From contig JAISOO010000168.1 of NCBI GenBank assembly GCA_031275595.1, forward strand, positions 1-15,072: DNA of 15,072 bases, written 5' to 3'. Origin of the DNA: Spirochaetaceae bacterium. Lineage in GTDB: Bacteria > Spirochaetota > Spirochaetia > Treponematales > Breznakiellaceae. The stretch's first letter is position 1. Each line of letters opens with the position of its first letter. A program made the translations under genes and the position numbers. The notes below the pieces were generated by a model. It did not search any database. It saw only the letters and a list, made by a program, of their open reading frames with translations, and was not told where the DNA came from. This document shows positions 5,923 through 13,362 of the stretch, piece after piece.

Positions 5923-6416
5923 TGGATTTATTAATAGGGGAATTTAATAACACCTTAGATGATAAAGGCAGGGTGAGCCTCCCTTCGCGGTTTCGTTCCA
6001 TTTTACCGGATAATAAGGTATTCCTAACCCAGGGTGGCGAGGATTGTATATGGGTATGTCCTCCCGAGTTTTGGGAAGACCTGTTGCAAAAAGTTTTGAA
6101 TTCCACTTCTATTTTTAAGGCCAGTTCCCGGGTGGTCAGGCGGCGGATAATCGGCCCGGCCCAGGAAGTGGAAATTGACAAGGCCGGTCGTATCGCTATT
6201 CCCCAAAGTCTCAGGGATTTTGCGGGACTTTCCAAAGACTGTGTCATATTGGGTCAATTGGACTATATGGAAATATGGAACATCGACCGATACCGGAACT
6301 ATAAGGGTTCCACCGAAGCGGAATTCAGGATGAGTTTTGAAGAATTAGGTTCAAATACCCGGGCGGCGGCTCCTTCTCCTGTGGGGGGACTTGATCCTGA
6401 GGAAGGTAAAGAATAA
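5922..6416 (+). CDS. mraZ: MraZ, transcriptional regulator of the dcw cluster
   Basis: MraZ is an AbrB-like, ring-forming DNA-binding protein that represses its own division cluster. Two swapped-hairpin repeats are visible, each with the DxxxR motif: D13-R17 in GEFNNTLDDKGRVSLP and D86-R90 in EIDKAGRIAIP. The first in-frame ordinary start codon, GTG 5973, would remove the conserved GEFNNTLDDKGR strand. Reading upstream in the same frame restores (M)DLLIGEF, and the best start is CTG 5922, giving 164 residues. No in-frame ATG, GTG or TTG fits the homology. A start at GTG 5973, a rare ATA start or a sequencing error in the A-rich leader are the alternatives. It is first in the operon, its own probable operator overlaps its start, and rsmH follows after 2 nt. 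Confidence 0.9.
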   Translation: MDLLIGEFNNTLDDKGRVSLPSRFRSILPDNKVFLTQGGEDCIWVCPPEFWEDLLQKVLNSTSIFKASSRVVRRRIIGPAQEVEIDKAGRIAIPQSLRDFAGLSKDCVILGQLDYMEIWNIDRYRNYKGSTEAEFRMSFEELGSNTRAAAPSPVGGLDPEEGKE

Positions 6417-6418
6417 TT

Positions 6419-7369
6419 ATGGAAATTATTCATACGCCGGTTTTACTGGAAGAAACTATTTTTTACCTTGGCCCCCGTTCCGGTGGGGAACTCATGGTGG
6501 ACGCCACCTTGGGAGAAGGGGGACATAGCTATGCCTTCTTGTCCCGTTTCCCCAGTCTGCGGATAATAGGGATTGACGCGGATGGGGATATTCAGAAGGT
6601 TGCCCGGGAGCGGCTTAAGGAATTTGGAGACCGGATACATTTTTATCCCGGATGGTCCCAGGAATTTTTCGCGGATATTCCCCGGGATATTAAACGGCCC
6701 GATACCATCCTGTTGGATCTGGGGGTGAGCCGTTATCACTATGAAAAATCCCGCCGGGGGTTTAGTTTCGGTAAGGATGAGGTATTGGACATGCGGATCG
6801 ACCTAAACCGGGGAATTCCGGCGGCACAGCTCCTGGCCCGGCTCTCCGAAAAGGAATTGGCGGATCTCATCTATAATTACGGGGAGGAGCGGTATTCCCG
6901 GCGTATCGCCCGCGCTATTATCGAAGCCCGTTCCCATTCGGCCATAACCAGTTCCGCGGTTCTGGCGGAAATCGTGGAACAGACGGTTCCTTCCGCTTAC
7001 CGGCGGGGGGCGATACACCCTGCAACCAGGACCTTCCAGGCGCTGCGGATAGCGGTAAATGGAGAATTATCCCAACTGCCGGATCTGCTGGAGGCGGCGC
7101 TGGGGGCCCTGGAACCCGGGGGGCGTTTGGGGGTTATCAGTTTTCATTCCCTGGAAGACCGGATGGTGAAAAACTTTTTTCGGGAGAAAAACAAGGACTG
7201 TACCTGTCCCCCGGAAGCGCCGATATGTAGATGTGGGGGACGCCGGGTTATTAATCTTTTAACCCGCAAAGCGGTATCCCCCGGGGAAGATGAGGTAAAA
7301 AACAACTCCCCTTCCCGAAGCGCTAAATTGCGGGCGGCAGAAAAAGTTCTGGACGAGGATAGCCGGTGA
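6419..7369 (+). CDS. rsmH: 16S rRNA (cytosine-1402-N4)-methyltransferase RsmH (MraW)
   Basis: RsmH uses S-adenosylmethionine to methylate N4 of C1402 in the 16S rRNA decoding centre. The product has 316 residues, normal for the family. The opening HTPVLLEE is typical. The SAM-binding loop DATLGEGGHS and acidic IIGIDADGD follow, then DLGVSRYHYEKSRRGFSF and LDMRID. The family-specific HPATRTFQALRIAVNGEL and GVISFHSLEDRMVKNFF come next, and RSAKLRAAE near the C-terminus. CTCPPEAPICRC supplies the usual cysteine-rich insert. ATG 6419 lies 2 nt after the mraZ stop with an AGGAAGG at 6400-6406. The stop overlaps the start of ftsL by one base. Confidence 0.97.
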   Translation: MEIIHTPVLLEETIFYLGPRSGGELMVDATLGEGGHSYAFLSRFPSLRIIGIDADGDIQKVARERLKEFGDRIHFYPGWSQEFFADIPRDIKRPDTILLDLGVSRYHYEKSRRGFSFGKDEVLDMRIDLNRGIPAAQLLARLSEKELADLIYNYGEERYSRRIARAIIEARSHSAITSSAVLAEIVEQTVPSAYRRGAIHPATRTFQALRIAVNGELSQLPDLLEAALGALEPGGRLGVISFHSLEDRMVKNFFREKNKDCTCPPEAPICRCGGRRVINLLTRKAVSPGEDEVKNNSPSRSAKLRAAEKVLDEDSR

Positions 7370-7659
7370 TGAAACAACGGATGATTCTATATTTTGTAAC
7401 CCTTACGATCCCTTTGTTTTTGGGCCTTACCGTTTGGCAAGCCACTAGGTATGCGGAGTTGAAACAAGAGGTGAAGGCGCTGGAAGCTATCCAGGAGGAG
7501 TGGATAGAAAGCAACAAACGGCTTATCGTGGGAATTGCCGTATTGTCTTCTCCGGAACGGATAGCGTATATCGCCGAGCGTGAGTTGGGATTATCCAAAA
7601 AGCAGCCCGAAGAAGTGCTGCAGGTTCGGATAAAGAGGACCAACCATGCCGATGGGTAA
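7369..7659 (+). CDS. ftsL: Cell division protein FtsL
   Basis: FtsL is a small bitopic membrane protein that links FtsQ/FtsB to the FtsWI septal synthase. The product has 96 residues from ATG 7369 (GTG 7366 would add one). A cytoplasmic tail of four residues precedes one transmembrane segment at about 5-23, then a periplasmic coiled coil (about 24-60, YAELKQEVKALEAIQEEW). The typical FtsL tail LSSPERIAYIAERELGLSK follows, with EEVLQVRI at the end. Sequence is weakly conserved in this family, so size, topology, the SPERI...ELGL motif and the position between rsmH and mraY carry the call. The start shares one base with the rsmH stop (TGATG), implying coupling. Confidence 0.88.
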   Translation: MKQRMILYFVTLTIPLFLGLTVWQATRYAELKQEVKALEAIQEEWIESNKRLIVGIAVLSSPERIAYIAERELGLSKKQPEEVLQVRIKRTNHADG

Positions 7660-7674
7660 TTGGTGGAGGGTTAG

Positions 7675-8754
7675 GTGTTTTTAAAATTTGTTTACCCTTT
7701 GGTTAAATATTTTAGTCCTCTCAATATCCTGCAGTATCTTACCTTTCGGGGGGCCTATGCGGCGTTAACAACCCTCTTGATCTGCTTTATGTTTGGCCCC
7801 CGGATTATTGAGTCTCTGCGAAAGCTAAAGGTTGGACAGTCTGTCAGGGGGGACGGGCCGGAGACCCATCTGATAAAAAACGGAACCCCCACCATGGGCG
7901 GGGTTTTCATTATCATCTCCATGACGGTGGCGGTACTGCTCTGGGAGGATATGAACAATGGTAAAGTATGGCTTACCCTGGGGACCCTTGTTTGTTTCGG
8001 TGCCGTGGGCTTTCTGGATGATTATCTTAAGGTAAGACGGCATAATTCAGAGGGACTTCCTGCTTGGACAAAATTGACTTTTCAGTTTCTGATAGCTTTT
8101 ACCATTGTGTTTGTTCTTTATTTTTCCGGAGACGAAGGGATTACTTTCCTTTATTTGCCGTTTTTTAAGAACCCGGTGGTGGATATGGGGAAGCTCTGGA
8201 TTCCCTTTGCGATACTCCTCGTGGTGGGAGAATCCAACGCGGTTAATCTCTCCGATGGTTTGGACGGCCTGGCCGCGGGTCTCCTAATCCTGGTTTTTAT
8301 TGCCCTGGCGATTCTTACCTACCTTTCGGGCCGGGTGGATTATTCTTCTTATTTGGGGATCCCTTATATCAAGGGCGCCGGAGAATTGACCGTCTTTTGC
8401 CTTGGGGTGGTTGGGGCCTGTGTGGGCTTTCTCTGGTTTAACGCCCATCCCGCTGAAGTTTTTATGGGAGATGTGGGAAGTTTATCGTTGGGGGGTGTTA
8501 TTGCCACCATTTCTCTTATAATTAAGAAGGAGGTCCTGATCCTTATCATCGGCGGTGTTTTCGTGTTGGAAGCCGCTTCGGTGATCCTCCAGGTTATGAT
8601 GTATAAAATACGGAAAAAACGGGTCTTTAAAATGGCCCCTTTGCATCATCATTTTGAATTATCCGGCTGGGCGGAAACCAAGGTGGTTATTCGTTTCTGG
8701 ATCCTTGGGGGATTGTTTGTGATTATAGCCCTTTCGACCTTGAAAATTCAATAA
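7675..8754 (+). CDS. mraY: Phospho-N-acetylmuramoyl-pentapeptide transferase MraY
   Basis: MraY is the integral membrane enzyme that transfers phospho-MurNAc-pentapeptide from UDP to undecaprenyl phosphate, making lipid I. The product has 359 residues with about ten membrane segments. Signatures are SVRGDGPETHLIKNGTPTMGG (about 56-76), the magnesium aspartates D115-D116 in GFLDDYLKV, NLSDGLDG (191-198), the AEVFMGD loop with D266 and APLHHHFE with H324-H326. The start is GTG 7675 with GGAGG five nt before it. It follows ftsL after 15 nt with nothing between, so ftsI, murE and murF, which stand here in many bacteria, are not in this cluster. Confidence 0.97.
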   Translation: MFLKFVYPLVKYFSPLNILQYLTFRGAYAALTTLLICFMFGPRIIESLRKLKVGQSVRGDGPETHLIKNGTPTMGGVFIIISMTVAVLLWEDMNNGKVWLTLGTLVCFGAVGFLDDYLKVRRHNSEGLPAWTKLTFQFLIAFTIVFVLYFSGDEGITFLYLPFFKNPVVDMGKLWIPFAILLVVGESNAVNLSDGLDGLAAGLLILVFIALAILTYLSGRVDYSSYLGIPYIKGAGELTVFCLGVVGACVGFLWFNAHPAEVFMGDVGSLSLGGVIATISLIIKKEVLILIIGGVFVLEAASVILQVMMYKIRKKRVFKMAPLHHHFELSGWAETKVVIRFWILGGLFVIIALSTLKIQ

Positions 8755-8781
8755 TGGGGTTCCTATGACGGAGAGATATTT

Positions 8782-9957
8782 ATGAACCAATTTGTTGTCG
8801 AGCCGGCAGGTCATGGGAACCATTACGATCATCTTTTGATAGCCGTTATTTTTCTTCTCACCGGTGTGGGTCTGGTTACCCTGTATTCCGCTTCCTATGC
8901 CTTCGGAGAGCGCTTTTTTGAGGATGGGTTGTATTTCTTTTCCCGGCAGGTTGTTTTTGGGGCCTTGGGGATCCTGTTGTTTTTTCTCGCCCTGCGGATA
9001 CCCCTGCGGATATTGCGAAAATGTATTGTTCCCCTGGTTTTAGGAACCCTCTTGATGTGCCTTTTTACCTTTGTTCCCGGTATTGGGGTTATGAAAAACG
9101 GCGCGGCCCGGTGGATACATATCGGTTCCTATACTTATCAGCCTTCGGAGTTGGTTAAGCTGGTATTGCCTTTGTATTTAGCCCACATACTTACCAAAAA
9201 AGCGGATAAGATCCGGGTTTTTTCTTCGGGGATATTGCCTCCCGCTATGGTAACCATGCTTTTTTTCTTTTTAATTTATTTACAGAACAATTTTTCCACC
9301 GCCTTGTTTGTCGCGATAAACGCCCTCGTTGTTTTTTTCTTTGCGGGGGTACCGTTCGGTTATTTTATCGGCGCCGGGGTAATCCTGGGCCCCCTGTCAG
9401 CCCTCCTCATTTTTACCAAGGAACACCGCCTGCGGAGGCTTATCAGTTTTATCTGGCCCGACTGGGAACCCTTGGGCGCGGGTTATCAGGTCCATTCCTC
9501 CATCCTGACTATAGAATCCGGGGAATTTTGGGGTAAGGGTATCGGCCAGGGGATAAGAAAAATATCCAGTGTACCGGAAATACATTCGGATTTTATTTTT
9601 TCTTCTTATGCGGAAGAAACGGGTTTTATCGGCGTCCTGTTTTTCTTCCTCCTCCTCGGGATCTTTATGGTGAGGGGGTATCGGGTGTCTTTGCGGACCG
9701 AAGATACCTTTGGGCGGCTCCTGAGTTTCGGGCTGGTAACCACCATAAGTTCCCAAATGCTTTTGAATGTCGCGGTAGTTTCCGGGGTTCTTCCCGCCAC
9801 GGGAATACCCCTGCCGTTTTTTTCCGCCGGCGGCTCTTCTCTGGCCACCACCCTCTTGATCGCCGGTTTGATCGTAAATGTTTCAGGACTTTCCCAGGAA
9901 TTTGAGCCTTCCCGGAATACCGGGATTTTTAGGGGACCGGAGGTAAATTTTGGCTAG
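8782..9957 (+). CDS. ftsW: Septal peptidoglycan glycosyltransferase FtsW (SEDS family)
   Basis: FtsW polymerises lipid II into septal glycan strands together with a class B penicillin-binding protein, at the inner membrane. The product has 391 residues with about ten membrane segments. Key marks are GAARWIHIG and QPSELVKL (about 107-126), the fourth external loop VPEIHSDFIFSSYAEETG with the SEDS catalytic aspartate at D250, and LPATGIPLPFFSAGGSS towards the end. The usual QPDxGT-type segment reads LQNNFSTALFV, without the PD. ATG 8782 has GGAG at 8770-8773. Its last 8 nt are shared with the start of ftsQ. RodA is the main alternative, but the division-cluster context favours FtsW. Confidence 0.95.
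   Translation: MNQFVVEPAGHGNHYDHLLIAVIFLLTGVGLVTLYSASYAFGERFFEDGLYFFSRQVVFGALGILLFFLALRIPLRILRKCIVPLVLGTLLMCLFTFVPGIGVMKNGAARWIHIGSYTYQPSELVKLVLPLYLAHILTKKADKIRVFSSGILPPAMVTMLFFFLIYLQNNFSTALFVAINALVVFFFAGVPFGYFIGAGVILGPLSALLIFTKEHRLRRLISFIWPDWEPLGAGYQVHSSILTIESGEFWGKGIGQGIRKISSVPEIHSDFIFSSYAEETGFIGVLFFFLLLGIFMVRGYRVSLRTEDTFGRLLSFGLVTTISSQMLLNVAVVSGVLPATGIPLPFFSAGGSSLATTLLIAGLIVNVSGLSQEFEPSRNTGIFRGPEVNFG
9939..9943 (+). promoter_or_regulatory. Ribosome binding site fixing the TTG start of ftsQ
   Basis: GGAGG at 9939-9943, inside the end of ftsW, is 6 nt before TTG 9950. Confidence 0.75.
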
Positions 9958-10780
9958 TTATTATGCCTATGCGGAAGAGACTGTTTCCCATGGCAAAAAA
10001 AATGTTTCCGGTTTGGACAGGAAACTTAAACGGATCGTTATTATCCTTGCCATGGTGGTGGGGGCGGAACTCTGCTGGTTTCTTTTTATCAGCCCCTGTA
10101 TGCCCTTGCAGGCGGTGGAAGTAACGGGGATGCCGGATATTGAGCGCGACCTGATTTTGAACCGGGCGGGGATCAATTCCCATTCTTCGTATATGACGGT
10201 AAAACCCGCGGTGGTTGAAGCCCACTTGGAGGGGCTTCATCAGGTCCAATCCGCCAAGGTGATAAAACATTTTCCCGACTCGGTGATGATAGTACTTGAA
10301 CCCCGGAGAGCCCTTGCTTTTACCCTGGCCAGAATAGGGGGAAAAGTTACCCCGGTATTTTTTGATAAGGGGGGGGTGATCTTTAAAATCGGAAACAATG
10401 CAGGGGATAAAATTCTTTCTCCGTCCATACCCCTGATATCCGGTCTTGCCTTGGACGAGCCGGTATTGGGGATGCGGCTTCCCTCGATATTCGCCGGGTT
10501 TCTCGCCAGCCTGGAACGGATCCATGCTTCCGCTCCTGAACTGCTGACCGCTTTTTCCGAGATTAGGATCCATCAAAAAAACTACGATGGATTTGACCTT
10601 ATTCTTTACCCTAATCACGACCAGGTTAGGATCCGCTCTGCGGCGGAATTGAATGAAGATATGCTTCGATATATGATGCTGGCGATTGATGTCATTGTTT
10701 CTCAGGGTACGCAGGTTGATGAAATTGATTTTAGAACTGGTACGGCATCCTATACCATAAAGGAGGCATCCTCTGGCTAA
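9950..10780 (+). CDS. ftsQ: Cell division protein FtsQ (DivIB)
   Basis: FtsQ is a bitopic divisome scaffold that binds FtsL/FtsB. The product has 276 residues. A cytoplasmic tail of about 27 residues precedes one transmembrane helix (about 28-49, IVIILAMVVGAELCWFLFI). The periplasmic POTRA domain starts at MPLQAVEVTGM and shows the usual pattern: GINSHSSYMTVKPAVVEAHLEGLHQV, then SAKVIKHFPDSVMIVLEPRRALAF. The beta domain follows, ending in VDEIDFRTGTASYTIKE. The TTG start is set by GGAGG 6 nt upstream and gives MASYY. It overlaps ftsW by 8 nt (TTGGCTAG), and its own stop overlaps ftsA by 8 nt (CTGGCTAA), so translation of the three genes is likely coupled. Confidence 0.92.
   Translation: MASYYAYAEETVSHGKKNVSGLDRKLKRIVIILAMVVGAELCWFLFISPCMPLQAVEVTGMPDIERDLILNRAGINSHSSYMTVKPAVVEAHLEGLHQVQSAKVIKHFPDSVMIVLEPRRALAFTLARIGGKVTPVFFDKGGVIFKIGNNAGDKILSPSIPLISGLALDEPVLGMRLPSIFAGFLASLERIHASAPELLTAFSEIRIHQKNYDGFDLILYPNHDQVRIRSAAELNEDMLRYMMLAIDVIVSQGTQVDEIDFRTGTASYTIKEASSG
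10760..10766 (+). promoter_or_regulatory. Ribosome binding site fixing the CTG start of ftsA
   Basis: A full AAGGAGG is 6 nt before CTG 10773 but 24 nt before the first in-frame ordinary start, GTG 10791. Neither ATG at 10780 nor ATG at 10783 is in the ftsA frame. Confidence 0.75.
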
Positions 10781-12032
10781 TGATGATTTAGTGGTTGGTC
10801 TCGATATCGGCACCACCAAGGTCTGCGCCGTGATTGGCGAGCGCAATGAAAATGGGACACTCGAAATAACCGGCGTGGGGAAAAGCGCCTCCACGGGCCT
10901 GCGCAAGGGGGTGGTGGTAAATATCGAAGCCACCCTTAAGTCGGTTGCCGCCGCGATTGAGGCGGCGGAGATGATGAGCGGCCGGGAGGTCCACACCTGC
11001 TGGACCGGTATCGGGGGAAGCCACATCGACGGAATTAATTCCCGGGGGGTTGTGGCGGTTACCGGAAAAAACCGGGAAACCCGGGAGATTGGTCCTGAAG
11101 ATATTAATCGGGTGTTAGAAGCGGCCCGGGCGGTGGTAATCCCTATGGACCGGCAGGTTCTGGAGGTAATCCCCCAGAGTTATATTGTGGACGATCAAAA
11201 GGGTATTAGGGATCCGCTGGATATGATCGGCGTTCGTCTTGAGGCCGAGGTTCATATCATAACCTGTTCCGTAACCAGCGCCCAAAATCTTATGAAATGT
11301 GTTAACCGGGCTGGTTTTAGGGTTAACGATATGATCCTCCAGTCCCTGGCCGCGGGCCGTTCCGTCCTCACCGAAGAAGAAAAGGAATTGGGGGTAGCCC
11401 TGATAGACTTGGGGGGAGGGACTACCAATGTCATGGTGTATACCGGAGGTACTCCGTATTCGACCACCACGATTCCCGCGGGGGGTATCCAGGTTACCGG
11501 CGATATATCCATGCTTAAAAATATCGCCTTTGAAACCGCCGAACGGATCAAGCTGGACGCGGGGTGCTGCTGGGATGAATTTCTTGAAGGGGATGACGAT
11601 ATCATCGTTCCCGGGGTTGGGGGACGGCCCCCCCTGCCCATACCGAGATCCCAGCTCCTGGCGATTATCCGTCCCCGGATGGAGGAGATCTTTACCATGG
11701 TGAAGGAAAGACTGGATAAGCTTTCTCTTTCCCGGCCCCTGGGAGGGGGAGTCGTCCTCTGCGGCGGGGGAGCCCAGCTTCTGGGCGCCGCAGAATTGGC
11801 TTCCCATGTTTTTAAATTACCCGTCAGGGTAGGGATCCCCCTGCCGGTGGGAGGACTGGTGGATGAGTACCGGAGTCCGGTATACGCCACCGCCGTGGGG
11901 CTGGTTTTGGAAGGGGCCCTGCGGGAAGAAAAACAGGGAGGCGAGCGGGGGATGGACATTCGTTCCCACGAAAAGGGGCAGGCTCCCCTGATCAGTAAAC
12001 TGGTAGAGTGGTTAAAAAAGGAATTTTTTTAA
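10773..12032 (+). CDS. ftsA: Cell division protein FtsA, actin-like FtsZ membrane anchor
   Basis: FtsA is an actin-fold ATPase that tethers FtsZ to the inner membrane and recruits later division proteins. The product has 419 residues from CTG 10773. Features are the phosphate-1 motif VVGLDIGTTK (about 7-16), the 1C domain (about 85-165), the phosphate-2 motif ALIDLGGGTTNV (about 209-220) and the adenosine motif VVLCGGGAQLLG (about 327-338). A basic linker is followed by the amphipathic membrane-targeting helix LISKLVEWLKKEFF at the extreme C-terminus. CTG is preferred over GTG 10791 because of the ideal AAGGAGG and because it restores MANDDLVVGLDIG, a typical FtsA N-terminus. The overlap CTGGCTAA mirrors the ftsW/ftsQ junction. 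ftsZ follows after 116 nt. Confidence 0.95.
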   Translation: MANDDLVVGLDIGTTKVCAVIGERNENGTLEITGVGKSASTGLRKGVVVNIEATLKSVAAAIEAAEMMSGREVHTCWTGIGGSHIDGINSRGVVAVTGKNRETREIGPEDINRVLEAARAVVIPMDRQVLEVIPQSYIVDDQKGIRDPLDMIGVRLEAEVHIITCSVTSAQNLMKCVNRAGFRVNDMILQSLAAGRSVLTEEEKELGVALIDLGGGTTNVMVYTGGTPYSTTTIPAGGIQVTGDISMLKNIAFETAERIKLDAGCCWDEFLEGDDDIIVPGVGGRPPLPIPRSQLLAIIRPRMEEIFTMVKERLDKLSLSRPLGGGVVLCGGGAQLLGAAELASHVFKLPVRVGIPLPVGGLVDEYRSPVYATAVGLVLEGALREEKQGGERGMDIRSHEKGQAPLISKLVEWLKKEFF

Positions 12033-12040
12033 AGTAAATC

Positions 12041-12080
12041 GGTTTCAAAATTCGATGGTTCCGAAGCCATGATTGAAACC
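12041..12080 (+). other. Stem-loop between ftsA and ftsZ
   Basis: GGTTTCAA (12041-12048) pairs perfectly with TTGAAACC (12073-12080). Inside it ATGG (12055-12058) pairs with CCAT (12067-12070). No T run follows, so it is not a standard terminator. It begins 9 nt after ftsA, in the only sizeable gap of the cluster, and could be an RNA processing or stability element, or an operator. No convincing promoter for ftsZ alone was found in the gap. Confidence 0.55.
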
Positions 12081-12148
12081 GTCGCAATAGGGCGGATGGG
12101 AACGTCCTGAAAATATTCGGAATAAAAAAATGATTTGGGAGGGGTGTT

Positions 12149-13357
12149 ATGGACATTCAAGTGTTGGACGAAAAAGGCGCCAATGAAAGACGGACAGTTA
12201 TCAAAGTTATCGGCGCGGGAGGGGGCGGCTGCAACGCGGTTAACCGCATGATTCAATGTGAAGTTCAGGGAGTGGAGTTTATCGCCGCCAATACGGATCG
12301 GCAGGCTTTGAATAGATCGAAGGCGGAGATTGCCTTGTCCATCGGCGCAAAGCTTACCTCCGGACTTGGGGCCGGTGGTAAACCTGAGATCGGGGAAAAG
12401 GCCGCCATGGAAGACCGGGAGATAATCGCCAATGCCATTAAAGGGGCGGACATGGTTTTTGTGACCGCCGGCATGGGGGGCGGTACGGGAACCGGGGCCG
12501 CTCCGGTTATTGCCCAGGTTGCCCGGGAATGCGGGGCTTTGACTGTAGGGGTGGTTACCAAGCCCTTCAGTTTCGAGGGCCGGTATAAGATGCATTTGGC
12601 CGAAGAGGGGATCGCCAAAATGCGGGAAGCGGTGGATACCCTCATCGTTATCCCCAACCAGCGGCTCTTTAGTTCGGTGGAACGGAAAACTACGATCCCC
12701 GAGGCTTTTCTCATTGCCGATGATATACTCCGGCAAGGGGTACAGGGCATTTCGGATCTGATCACCGAGACAGGGCTGGTCAACATTGATTTCGCGGATA
12801 TTAAAACCATTATGTATGGTCAGGGAGACGCCCTCATGGGGATCGGTATCGGAAGCGGGGAAAACCGTGCATCCCTAGCCGCCAATAACGCCATTGATAA
12901 TCCCCTCCTGGAAGACACCACCCTGGAGGGAGCCCAGCGGATCCTTATCAATATTGCCGGCGGGGAGAACCTTACCCTGGTTGAATTGGAAGAGGTGGCC
13001 CAAATCGTTACTGAAAAAGCCGATCAGGATGCGTTGATCATCTACGGTACCTCGCTGGATTCCAAGCTGGGGGATAAACTCCAAGTTACGGTGATTGCCA
13101 CGGGTTTCCAACGGAAAACGATGATAAACTCACCGCTCCAAAATTCGGAGAAAGATAAAAAGGATCAGAGCGATCTTTTTGGTCTTGATGAATGGGGAGC
13201 GTTAACCGGCGGAGGATCTAAACAACAATCGGGGCTTACCATCAGAAATAGCTACCGGGAGGATTACCTTGAGGTACCCACCATAATCCGGGACCACAAA
13301 TTTTCCGGGGGAAAGGAGCTGTCCGAAAAATCGGGAACAGATAATCGGGACATATAA
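12149..13357 (+). CDS. ftsZ: Cell division protein FtsZ, tubulin-like GTPase
   Basis: FtsZ polymerises into the cytokinetic ring at midcell. The product has 402 residues. The GTP-binding core shows [12 protein letters not shown] (21-32) and the tubulin signature [12 protein letters not shown] (108-119). The T7 synergy loop NIDFADI has catalytic N212, D214 and D217. The core ends near GFQRK (about 339-343), followed by a variable linker. The C-terminal conserved peptide that binds FtsA is recognisable as [12 protein letters not shown] (374-385), but about 17 further polar residues follow instead of the usual short tail. ATG 12149 has a strong GGGAGGGG just upstream, suggesting high expression. 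A recombinase gene starts 5 nt after the stop. Confidence 0.98.
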   Translation: MDIQVLDEKGANERRTVIKVIGAGGGGCNAVNRMIQCEVQGVEFIAANTDRQALNRSKAEIALSIGAKLTSGLGAGGKPEIGEKAAMEDREIIANAIKGADMVFVTAGMGGGTGTGAAPVIAQVARECGALTVGVVTKPFSFEGRYKMHLAEEGIAKMREAVDTLIVIPNQRLFSSVERKTTIPEAFLIADDILRQGVQGISDLITETGLVNIDFADIKTIMYGQGDALMGIGIGSGENRASLAANNAIDNPLLEDTTLEGAQRILINIAGGENLTLVELEEVAQIVTEKADQDALIIYGTSLDSKLGDKLQVTVIATGFQRKTMINSPLQNSEKDKKDQSDLFGLDEWGALTGGGSKQQSGLTIRNSYREDYLEVPTIIRDHKFSGGKELSEKSGTDNRDI

Positions 13358-13362
13358 GCTCT

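Noticed and set aside
5897..5947. ATG 5897 as the mraZ start or as a leader peptide
   Set aside because: The ATG is in a different frame from mraZ and stops after 16 codons. It lies in the operator repeats, and the peptide shows no regulatory features.
11115..11959. Long minus-strand open frames across ftsA (and similar ones across ftsZ and ftsQ)
   Set aside because: They are shadows produced by codon bias on the opposite strand, without ribosome binding sites or family features.
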